Assembly (NCBI GenBank): GCA_027016475.1 | Contig: JALUTL010000425.1 | Coordinates: forward strand, 1 to 8,355 | DNA: 8,355 nucleotides | DNA from: Candidatus Heimdallarchaeota archaeon | Lineage (GTDB): Archaea > Asgardarchaeota > Heimdallarchaeia > Heimdallarchaeales > Kariarchaeaceae | Reading direction: 5' to 3' | Shown here: positions 1 to 5,898 of the stretch, one piece after another | Position numbering within the stretch: position 1 is the stretch's first letter | Layout: every line of letters begins with the position of its first letter | Position numbers and translations under genes: made by a program | The notes under the pieces: model-generated | Seen by the model: only the letters and a program-made list of their open reading frames with translations | Databases searched by the model: none | Told to the model about the DNA's origin: nothing

Positions 1-402
1 GAGCTTCATTGCAACAGCAATACTTTCTTCGTCAACCAATTTCCCAAAAACAGTATGATTCCCGTCAAGATGTTTTGTGTTTCGCTCGTCCAGCACAATG
101 AAGAATTGGGAACCACCAGTATCGCGGCCAGCGTGCGCCATTGAAAGGGCTCCTAGTACATGCTTCTGCCTTGGTGCAGTAACTTCACACCTGATGCGAT
201 AGCCAGGATCACCCGTACCAGTTTTGTGTGGACAACCGCCTTGTGCAACAAATTCAGGAATGACCCGATGGAATGCCGCATCATCATAGAAACCGGATTG
301 GATGAGGCTTACGAAATTTTTTACTGTATTAGGGGTTGCATCATCGTAAAGTTCGAAACGCATGTCTCCTTTTGGAGTGTGTATGATTCCTGTGGATGCC
401 AT
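1..402 (-). CDS. Cyclophilin-type peptidyl-prolyl cis-trans isomerase, C-terminus cut by window edge
   Basis: Reading the minus strand from the ATG at 402 gives 134 codons with no stop, running off the left edge. Cyclophilins isomerise Xaa-Pro bonds and assist protein folding. Family motifs appear in order: FHRVI (residues 44-48, with the catalytic-type Arg46), QGG (54-56), SMAHAGRDTGGSQFFI (87-102) and HLDGNHTVFGK (111-121). No signal peptide or membrane segment is seen, so it is probably cytosolic. The N-terminus is compact, starting about seven residues before the first conserved strand (TPKGDMRFEL), which fits a single-domain protein of about 150-170 residues with roughly 20-35 residues missing. 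No in-frame start lies a short way upstream, which supports ATG 402. It is divergent from the protease cassette. The family assignment is near certain; its cellular clients cannot be inferred. Confidence 0.95.
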   Translation of the reverse strand, partial: MASTGIIHTPKGDMRFELYDDATPNTVKNFVSLIQSGFYDDAAFHRVIPEFVAQGGCPHKTGTGDPGYRIRCEVTAPRQKHVLGALSMAHAGRDTGGSQFFIVLDERNTKHLDGNHTVFGKLVDEESIAVAMKL

Positions 403-615
403 GAATAATACATGAAGAAGAAGTTTGTAAGCATAGTGGTAGGTACCATTTCTTGTTTTGTTTAAATGAAAGGGTCGTCACTGCAGAAACGTAATCCCTT
501 TTTATTGTTACAATCCAATAATCATAGTAAACTTTAACACTAGCCTTTAACTGAAAAGCAGCAACCTTATTTTGGATAAAATCAACCACTTGTAAATTTG
601 GAGTAAAGAAGAATC
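403..615. other. Divergent intergenic region between cyclophilin and the surface cassette
   Basis: This AT-rich spacer must carry the cyclophilin promoter, on the minus strand. ATTTAAAC near 463-472 and a weaker CTTACAAA near 425-432 are TATA-like candidates; the latter has leaderless spacing from ATG 402. A minus-strand ORF (589 to 341) crosses it but runs out of frame into the cyclophilin gene and is not convincing. I see no tRNA, riboswitch or repeat array. Confidence 0.4.
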
Positions 616-930
616 ATGTCACATCAATCTATGTGCATCCAACTTTCCTACATTCGAAATATATACATGGGTTTTTTCCGACTTATGAGGAGAAAAAAAC
701 CCTATCTTTTAACAATCATTCTCCTTTTGTCCTTGATAGCTCCAGCTTATGGACAAAATGGAAAACTGTCTGATGACAATACAGGTCAGAAGGAACATGG
801 CAATGGATTTGATCCATCAATGGCGCAGGCCGACGCACAAAAGCAAAAGAAACCAAGCTTGCGAGTGCCTGATGTCGAACCATTTACAAAAAGACGGCAG
901 TTCTACAAGGATCATCCCGCAAAATTTTGA
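616..930 (+). pseudogene. N-terminal signal-peptide fragment of secreted metalloprotease (frameshifted from 927-2459)
   Basis: The frame opens at ATG 616, but ATG 685 is the better start. It gives MRRKKPYLLTIILLLSLIAP, a basic N-region plus hydrophobic core typical of a Sec signal peptide, with probable cleavage near AYG-QNG, and it sits 24 bases after a TATA-like box. After the signal comes a charged, low-complexity stretch ending KDHPAKF, which resembles a propeptide or linker. The frame stops at TGA 928-930 directly after AAAATTTT, while a long ORF lacking any signal peptide begins in another frame at 927. Adding one base in the homopolymer joins the two: 685-2459 is 1775 bases, and 1776 gives 592 codons including the stop. 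I read this as the 5' part of one broken gene, or of one gene carrying a sequencing error. A separate short secreted peptide is possible but less likely. Confidence 0.6.
657..665 (+). promoter_or_regulatory. TATA-like box upstream of the metalloprotease gene
   Basis: AAATATATA is centred about 24 bases before the ATG at 685. That is the spacing expected for a leaderless archaeal transcript starting at or next to that ATG. It supports ATG 685 (a clean signal peptide) over the upstream ATGs at 616 and 667. This is a motif-based inference only. Confidence 0.45.
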
Positions 931-2459
931 ACAAAACAATTCCACTGGAAGATGATTTAAATGCAGAAGACAACCCACCGGTTCAAATGTCAAAAGTAGA
1001 TCATGCTACTGAGCAAGGTATGACAACCCTCTCCTCTTCTGTAGAGAATCCCTTGTGGAGGCAGAAGATTTATTTCCCTCTGGAGAGTACAGCTAGATTG
1101 GAATTCATGGTCACACCCACACGGCTGGATCCGACTGCTAAACTACGGATCAAGATCCAGAACAATAATGAGTCCTACCAAAGAATTTTCCACATCTATA
1201 ATGACGGCTATATGAAAGCCGAGACTACAACGTTGGGAACATCGGCAATACAGACGATTGAATTCTCCAATGTCTATGGATGGTTCACAGAACGCAAATC
1301 TGTTCTACCCACCCTTGAAATCACTTGGGGAGCAAACAATGAAGGCTGGAAGCTTCATGAAGTATCAATGATATCCGGTTCAATGACCATGCTGTCCATG
1401 GATGCATATGATGACCCAAGAGAGGTATCTGACCATTCCTATCCGTACCGCACCTTTGCCAAGCCTTTGTACGTATTTTTGGCAGGTTATGATGGCGTTA
1501 CTCCCGGAAATCCTGCGCTTGAAGCCACCTTCTATTCTAATTCTCAATATACCCGCTACCTGTACCTCTACATCAACGATCAGTATGTGACACGCAAAAT
1601 CTATAAGTCTGGTAACACAGTTGTATGGAATGAGATCAAGAACTTTGTTTCCCCTGCCAAGATTTTCAAGATTGAGTTCAAGGTCTATGTGCCGTGCAGC
1701 GCCTGCTGGTCTGAAGTGTGGATGCTGGATTCATGGAACTTCAAAGAAACTCTGTCTTGGCCCGTCCTGATCAAGGACGAACCGCTTTCTCTGCATACTG
1801 ATTGGACTCCGAGCAGTAGTGTGAAGATTGATATACGAGACGGCTTCAAATACTTTGTGGATACCATGTTCATGCTTTTCAAGGGGCAGGTGATCTATAC
1901 CAACCAGTGGATCAGGTGGAATATCATTCCAGACAGTTGTACAATTTATTGGCAATGTGCAAATCGTGGGGACTTCAACGTTTTCTGGGATGACATCCCT
2001 GATAAAGGTGATCAGCCATTTGCTAGCGGTTCGAGGTCGTATTATTCATCACAGTCTCCATCTGTTAATTCACATAGTACTTGGGTTTACTTCAATACAT
2101 TTGATCCTTTTGCAGGCGATCATTTTGCCTTTGCCCATGAATTTGGTCATATGAAGTTTGGGCTAGCTGACCAATATTATGATTTTGCATGCCCTAATTT
2201 CATTATGGGCAAAACTTATGATCTTAATTGGGAAGTTGAACCAGACTACAACATGCGATGGGACATCATTCCAGCCAGCTGCTTTAAAGATGGAATAAAT
2301 TCAACTGGTTGGGACAATGATATGGAACTGATCAGGGATATGGATCCAGACATTGCTTCCCTGTATTACTTTGATTGGGATTGGCCATACAACGGCCATG
2401 TTTCAGTCTATGCTGACAACATTTTTGACTTCATTCAGGTAACTGAAATACAGTACTAA
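927..2459 (+). CDS. Secreted zinc metalloprotease, CLCA-like HExxHxxxGxxD motif (main body, lacks its own signal peptide)
   Basis: The 510-codon ORF opens at a TTG overlapping the TGA of the preceding frame. Numbering from that TTG, residues 404-417 read HEFGHMKFGLADQY. This is a zincin motif: His404, His408 and probably Asp415 as zinc ligands, with Glu405 as general base. The spacing HExxHxxxGxxD plus a following Tyr resembles CLCA-type self-cleaving metalloproteases. C422-PNFIM-G, with Met427, could be the Met-turn. About 300 residues before the catalytic region are rich in predicted strands and look like two related beta modules (roughly 50-165 and 185-290). Several Cys residues (CSAC, SCTIYWQC, ACPN, ASCF) suggest disulfides in an exported protein. 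The substrate is unknown. Export needs the signal peptide encoded in the other frame upstream, so as written the product would stay in the cytosol or not be made. The gene ends directly against the next gene's GTG. Confidence 0.7.
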   Translation: MNKTIPLEDDLNAEDNPPVQMSKVDHATEQGMTTLSSSVENPLWRQKIYFPLESTARLEFMVTPTRLDPTAKLRIKIQNNNESYQRIFHIYNDGYMKAETTTLGTSAIQTIEFSNVYGWFTERKSVLPTLEITWGANNEGWKLHEVSMISGSMTMLSMDAYDDPREVSDHSYPYRTFAKPLYVFLAGYDGVTPGNPALEATFYSNSQYTRYLYLYINDQYVTRKIYKSGNTVVWNEIKNFVSPAKIFKIEFKVYVPCSACWSEVWMLDSWNFKETLSWPVLIKDEPLSLHTDWTPSSSVKIDIRDGFKYFVDTMFMLFKGQVIYTNQWIRWNIIPDSCTIYWQCANRGDFNVFWDDIPDKGDQPFASGSRSYYSSQSPSVNSHSTWVYFNTFDPFAGDHFAFAHEFGHMKFGLADQYYDFACPNFIMGKTYDLNWEVEPDYNMRWDIIPASCFKDGINSTGWDNDMELIRDMDPDIASLYYFDWDWPYNGHVSVYADNIFDFIQVTEIQY

Positions 2460-2843
2460 GTGACCAAAATGAAAGCAGGCATCCCGTTGATCCTCAGCAC
2501 AATATTTCTCCTGGCCAGCATCCCAGCCAATGCAGAATATAATCCTGATTCCAGGTTGCACTCCCGCATCATCATCCATCAGTATGGCATTGTGTCTTCG
2601 CAACTGAACAGCACCAGCCCGCACCGCTTCACGAATTTTAATCTTTCAAGATTCTCTTATGTGGGCTTCAATGTGACACTTGAGTATTGGAATCCTAATG
2701 CAGTGGCTGTCAAAGTCGGAGGCAATAATGATGATATTATGGCATTGGTTGACAGGATACGTTATGACCCTCCACCGACTCTCCCTTCCAATCTTACCTT
2801 TACTGAATCGAGGTTCTTTCTTGGATCATCTTATGATTTTTGA
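2460..2843 (+). pseudogene. N-terminal part of sequon-rich, membrane-anchored surface protein (interrupted by in-frame TGA)
   Basis: GTG 2460 abuts the protease stop (TAA 2457-2459), so the two genes are probably co-transcribed and coupled. ATG 2469 is the alternative start. Residues MKAGIPLILSTIFLLASIPA followed by NAEYN form a good Sec signal peptide with probable cleavage at ANA-EYN. The rest looks beta-rich and contains N-glycosylation sequons (NST, NLS, NVT, NLT). Translation stops at TGA 2841-2843 after GSSYDF. The same frame continues sensibly beyond it (FSPFIVEGEGDHCDYFIEW), so the TGA is an in-frame nonsense codon and not the natural end. I do not recognise the family. The operon position suggests it works with the protease, for example as surface anchor, substrate or inhibitor, which is inference. 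Confidence 0.55.
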
Positions 2844-3274
2844 TTTAGCCCATTTATTGTTGAAGGCGAAGGAGATCATTGCGACTATTTCATTGAATGG
2901 GAATGGAATCCTCAGCTTGAACTCAAACCTGGTCTCAACCACTTCAACACGTCCTTCTATGTCAGGTTCAACCAATCAGGCCTGACGAACTGTATGAAGG
3001 AAACCATACCCTGAGTTTTGTGGAAAGTGAAAGCTACCTTTCCTCGTATGTCCTGAGTGACGACAGCAACGTCACCATTGTCAACCCGTCTCCTCCAAAG
3101 GAATGGGGAAGTATCCTTCACACAGGCTATGGGCTGTCACTCTTCATGCTGCCTCTCAAATCCATCCTTCTGCTGTATGGTTCTCCCATTGGGCTTATAG
3201 CCGTAATTGTCTTCCTGCGGAGAAGGAGAATGGGAAAAAACCTGGATGTTGGTAATCAGGCCTTAAGTGACTGA
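2844..3274 (+). pseudogene. C-terminal part of the same protein, with transmembrane anchor (nonsense codon plus frameshift upstream)
   Basis: Positions 2844-2983 continue the frame of the preceding fragment (FSPFIVEGEGDHCDYFIEW to FNQSG). That frame then ends at TGA 3012-3014. From 2984 another frame takes over without loss of sense (DELYEGNHTLSFVESES). Inserting one base near 2980-2981 would give NQSGPDELYEG. With that repair 2460-3274 is 816 bases, or 271 residues plus stop, interrupted only by TGA 2841. The tail has hydrophobic stretches (GLSLFMLPLKSILLLYG and GLIAVIVFL) followed by RRRRMGK, which fits a C-terminal membrane anchor with a basic cytoplasmic stop-transfer. More sequons follow (NTS, NQS, NHT, NVT), so the bulk should be extracellular. 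An isolated ORF from about 3020 onward would have no signal peptide and is unlikely to be a gene on its own. Confidence 0.55.
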
Positions 3275-3343
3275 TGAAGAGACACAAGAAAGTGATGCTA
3301 TTTTTCTCCCAAAGGCAGACTGTTGTCCCATCCTAAGTCTCTG

Positions 3344-3354
3344 TTTTTTTAAGT
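3344..3354 (+). promoter_or_regulatory. T-rich element, candidate TATA box for dCMP deaminase (or oligo-T terminator of the upstream cassette)
   Basis: Seven Ts run into AAGT, centred about 26 bases before the GTG at 3376, the right distance for a leaderless promoter. An uninterrupted T-run after the anchored-protein gene could also end its transcript. The two readings do not exclude each other. Confidence 0.35.
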
Positions 3355-3375
3355 TGGTTAGACATAAGACAACCT

Positions 3376-3807
3376 GTGAAAGACCGACCGAGTTGGGAAA
3401 GGTATTTCGGAGATTTGGCCAAGCAGGTCGCAACAAGAAGCACCTGTCCACGGAAGCAAGTGGGAGCAGTCATCATCAAGGACAAGAACATTCTTTCGAC
3501 AGGGTACAATGGATCGTTAAGAGGACTGCCCCACTGTACCGAGGTCGGATGCCTGATTGAAAATGGTCATTGCATTAGGACGGTTCATGCAGAGGCAAAT
3601 GCAATCATACAGGCGGCAAAGCATGGAGTGAAGATAGAAGGGGCAGCAATATATGTCACCGCCTCACCATGCTTTAATTGCTTTAAGCTGATAGCCAACT
3701 CAGGCATACGGGAGATATATTTTCTCGAATTTTACAGGGATGCCCGAATAGTGGAATTTGCAAAGGAAATAGGTATAGAGCTGATAGATTTGAACAACTT
3801 TTCATGA
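3376..3807 (+). CDS. dCMP deaminase (zinc-dependent, ComEB type)
   Basis: This 143-residue protein should deaminate dCMP to dUMP, supplying dUMP for thymidylate synthesis in the cytosol. Its length suits the family. The cytidine/deoxycytidylate deaminase zinc site is complete: HAE at 71-73 (His71 ligand, Glu73 proton shuttle) and PCFNC at 98-102 (Cys99 and Cys102 ligands). The dCMP-specific N-terminal region is also present: RSTCPRKQVGAV (21-32), GYNGSLRGLPHC (43-54) and GHCIRTVHAE (64-73). This separates it from cytidine, cytosine or tRNA deaminases. GTG 3376 is chosen because VKDRPSWERYF matches the usual family N-terminus and a T-rich element sits about 26 bases upstream. No ATG lies nearby in frame. 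The overlapping ORF from 3267 is a shadow. It lies 101 bases after the surface cassette and 69 bases before the coiled-coil gene, probably in its own transcript. Confidence 0.93.
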   Translation: MKDRPSWERYFGDLAKQVATRSTCPRKQVGAVIIKDKNILSTGYNGSLRGLPHCTEVGCLIENGHCIRTVHAEANAIIQAAKHGVKIEGAAIYVTASPCFNCFKLIANSGIREIYFLEFYRDARIVEFAKEIGIELIDLNNFS

Positions 3808-3824
3808 CAGAAAAGTAATATAAC

Positions 3825-3840
3825 TCCCTTTTTGAAGGGA
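3825..3840 (+). repeat. Small inverted repeat between dCMP deaminase and the coiled-coil gene
   Basis: TCCCTT and AAGGGA flank the loop TTTG, giving a 6-bp hairpin 18 bases after the dCMP deaminase stop. It could be a 3' end structure or an operator just before the next promoter. The stem is short, so chance is possible. Confidence 0.3.
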
Positions 3841-3842
3841 AA

Positions 3843-3855
3843 AGGCTTTATCTAT
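3843..3855 (+). promoter_or_regulatory. TATA-like box for the coiled-coil gene, with purine-rich BRE-like lead
   Basis: A purine-rich AAAAGG is followed by CTTTATCTA, centred about 28 bases before ATG 3877. This spacing fits a leaderless archaeal promoter. The match to a consensus TATA box is moderate. Confidence 0.35.
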
Positions 3856-3876
3856 GAGATTTAATTTTGTAATGAA

Positions 3877-5349
3877 ATGAGTGCTGATGCGGCAACTCCA
3901 AATGTCAATTCCAATATATCAGTAATCAGGGAATCAATCCTCGATTTCCTAGCGAAGATGATGAATGAAAAGCTTGAAGTGGAGCGACAGATAAGGGAAC
4001 AGTCAGAGACTATCAAGACCCAGTTTACCCAGCAGGGAAAATCCTCATTTACCTACAGTGATATAAATGAGTTGAGTCAACAGTACAGAGACTTCTTTTT
4101 GAACTTCTACAAAAACAACATCCATTTGAAGCTGGTTGCAACTGCTGCGCGATATATCCGGGCAGGCATTGAAAATTCCTTGTCCATGAATGATATTGTG
4201 AAGGAAGAGATTTTGAGAGAATTTCAGAGGATGCAGGATTTGATCGCAGAAGAACGAGATAAGGACGCCAGGCTATCGGATTATGAAACACACCTCATTA
4301 GCCAAACAGAAAGTTACTCCGATCTGCAATCAGAAAATCTGAGGCTTCAAAACGAATTGACTGTGCTGAGAACAGAACTCAATCAGAAGAATGAGGAAAT
4401 TGAGAATCTAATGATCAGCTTGAAGCAAATGGAAGACCAGGTTAACATTTTGGGAGGAAGAATGCTGGAATCTTCCGGAGATATGGAAGAAATGCAGATG
4501 GTGTTGGCTGAAAAGGACAATCAGATAGCATTGCTCCAAAATGAAAACCGCCAAGCACAGGAGAGGCTCAAAGAAATGGAGCAGTTGCGGGAAATGGTTC
4601 GAGAGCTGACTGAAAGGGAACGGGAATTGCTTTCTCGCCAAAGCAGTGTGTCAAATGAGTTCATTGCGCAGCTTCAGGAAAAATATGAGCAAGCGCAAAA
4701 CGAGCTGTTTGAGATTAAATCAAAGGAAGTCGAAAGAAATGAGGAACTAAGAAGGATCAAGCTGGAGTTAGAAGAGAAAAGCCTTCAGGCTCAACAGCTC
4801 GAAGGAGACAATTCGAAACTGAAAGCCCAAATTTCACAGCTTTCGGAAAAGTTGAATGCATTGGAAAGTGAATTGCGGCAAACGAATACCGCATTGGAAC
4901 AGGCACAGGCTAAAATCAATGATTTGGAAGATTTGAAATCGAAACTGGAAAAAGAGCTACAAGAGAGCAAAAGCATACTTCAGCAGTATGAAGGACGAGT
5001 CTCCATTAGTCAAGAAGAGAAAGACAAGATGGAGAAGGAAATCAGGTTGCTTAGAGAGAAGGTTCAGGGGTTCGAGGAGGCCATTTCCTATTTCAAGGAC
5101 ATTCTGGTTTACGACCAAAAGTATCGGGCCTTGGCCATCATTGAAAGTATTGGGACAGAAATCCGGATGCGTGATCTTGCCAAGAGCCTCAATTTGCCGA
5201 TCGAAATTGTGCACAGGGCTGTAGTTGAGTTGGCGGACAGCAAAGCGGTAATGGTAAGAAGAGAAGGTGAGGTAGTTTATATCAAACCGAATGAACAGCG
5301 GAAATCACCTTTTTCATTGGAGTTCTTGTTGGAAGCAGCAGAAGCATAA
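3877..5349 (+). CDS. Long coiled-coil protein with C-terminal winged-helix domain, function unknown
   Basis: This intact 490-residue protein has three parts. Residues 1 to about 125 are mostly helical without strong heptads (NISVIRESILDFLAKMMNEK; FLNFYKNNIHLKLVATAARY). Residues of about 125-405 are a near-continuous coiled coil rich in Leu, Glu, Gln and Lys, including NEEIENLMISLKQMEDQVN and LEKELQESKSILQQYEGRVS. Residues of about 411-475 (VYDQKYRALAIIESIGTEIR, then RDLAKSLNLPIEIVHRAVVEL and a VMVRREGEVVYI wing) look like a winged helix. There is no Walker A motif, so it is not an SMC or Rad50 ATPase despite the superficial likeness. A rod-like dimer presenting paired DNA-, RNA- or protein-binding winged helices is a reasonable inference. 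The NYN-domain gene follows 63 bases later with nothing between, suggesting co-expression. I do not recognise a named family. Confidence 0.85.
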   Translation: MSADAATPNVNSNISVIRESILDFLAKMMNEKLEVERQIREQSETIKTQFTQQGKSSFTYSDINELSQQYRDFFLNFYKNNIHLKLVATAARYIRAGIENSLSMNDIVKEEILREFQRMQDLIAEERDKDARLSDYETHLISQTESYSDLQSENLRLQNELTVLRTELNQKNEEIENLMISLKQMEDQVNILGGRMLESSGDMEEMQMVLAEKDNQIALLQNENRQAQERLKEMEQLREMVRELTERERELLSRQSSVSNEFIAQLQEKYEQAQNELFEIKSKEVERNEELRRIKLELEEKSLQAQQLEGDNSKLKAQISQLSEKLNALESELRQTNTALEQAQAKINDLEDLKSKLEKELQESKSILQQYEGRVSISQEEKDKMEKEIRLLREKVQGFEEAISYFKDILVYDQKYRALAIIESIGTEIRMRDLAKSLNLPIEIVHRAVVELADSKAVMVRREGEVVYIKPNEQRKSPFSLEFLLEAAEA

Positions 5350-5412
5350 CGGAGGAGAATTTCAATAACTACGCAGAAACAGGAAGGGGGAAGATGGCAG
5401 GCAATACGAAAC

Positions 5413-5835
5413 TTGCTGAGAAGAAAGGAAACGATTTCGGTAGTGGTTGATGGCCCCAATATTCTCCGAAAAGTCGGAAATAAGCAAATAAAATTGGATG
5501 ACATTGATGAGATTGCACACAAACTTGGATCAATCGGTGAAAAATACGTTATACTTAATAGGCATGCCAGTGAGGGACTGATACAAGCTGTAATAAACAA
5601 CGGTTATACACCTATCGTGGCATTGGAGGATGTGCATATCCAGATGGCCATTTTGTCATTGGATCTTGCAAAAAGGGGAGGAGGAAATATACTTCTGTTG
5701 GCCAGCCGGGATGCCAAATGCACTCCGATACTGATGAAGCTCAAAGAGAAGGGGATGAAGACGGCAATTTTGGGATTTGAACCTGGATTTTCGATATCGT
5801 TGAAAAATGTGGCAGATTATACACTAGAATTGTAG
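5413..5835 (+). CDS. NYN-domain (PIN-like) protein, TIGR00288-type, possible RNA-processing factor
   Basis: The 140-residue protein fits the small archaeal NYN/PIN-fold family. Its markers are VVVDGPNILRKV (10-21), the mid-domain YVILNRHASEGLIQAVINNG (45-64), ILLLASRDAK (93-102) and the C-terminal GFEPGFSISLKNVADYTLEL (121-140), close to the family's EPGFS-x-x-L-x-N-x-AD ending. NYN domains are metal-dependent nucleases or RNA-binding relatives. Here Asp13 and Asp100 are kept, but two positions usually acidic appear to be His75 and Lys102, so activity is uncertain. The only in-frame standard start is TTG 5413. An ATG at 5394, three bases after a purine-rich AGGAAGGGGGA, lies in another frame, so a small indel near 5420-5433 is possible. 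It probably shares an operon with the coiled-coil gene. Confidence 0.82.
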   Translation: MLRRKETISVVVDGPNILRKVGNKQIKLDDIDEIAHKLGSIGEKYVILNRHASEGLIQAVINNGYTPIVALEDVHIQMAILSLDLAKRGGGNILLLASRDAKCTPILMKLKEKGMKTAILGFEPGFSISLKNVADYTLEL

Positions 5836-5867
5836 AATCAAGTGCAATCAGACCATAATTAATGAAA

Positions 5868-5880
5868 GATTTTTATCAGG
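5868..5880 (+). promoter_or_regulatory. TATA-like box for AMP phosphorylase
   Basis: GATTTTTATCAGG is centred about 26 bases upstream of GTG 5899, preceded by a purine-rich GAAA. The spacing fits a leaderless transcript and supports the GTG start. The ATG at 5897 is immediately followed by TGA and cannot be the start. Confidence 0.42.
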
Positions 5881-5898
5881 TGATGCCTTTGTCCTTAT

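Noticed and set aside
160..408. Plus-strand ORF of 82 codons
   Set aside because: It lies antisense to the clear cyclophilin gene and has no recognisable protein features.
921..930. Programmed -1 ribosomal frameshift
   Set aside because: AAAATTTT does not form the X-XXY-YYZ heptamer in the zero frame, and tRNA re-pairing at ATT would mismatch. A simple indel is more likely.
749..955. Plus-strand ORF of 68 codons overlapping the signal-peptide fragment
   Set aside because: It is an alternate frame of the protease N-terminal region. It does not connect to the protease frame and has no signal peptide or motif.
2841..2843. Selenocysteine or reassigned TGA
   Set aside because: Selenocysteine is restricted to few archaeal lineages. 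Other genes here, such as dCMP deaminase and Pelota, use TGA as a normal stop.
3267..3560. Plus-strand ORF of 97 codons before and across dCMP deaminase
   Set aside because: It overlaps the well-supported dCMP deaminase in another frame, and its composition looks like a frame shadow.
3877..5349. Possible SMC/Rad50-type ATPase
   Set aside because: The long coiled coil suggested it, but there is no Walker A, signature or Walker B motif. The C-terminus is a winged helix with no ATPase head.
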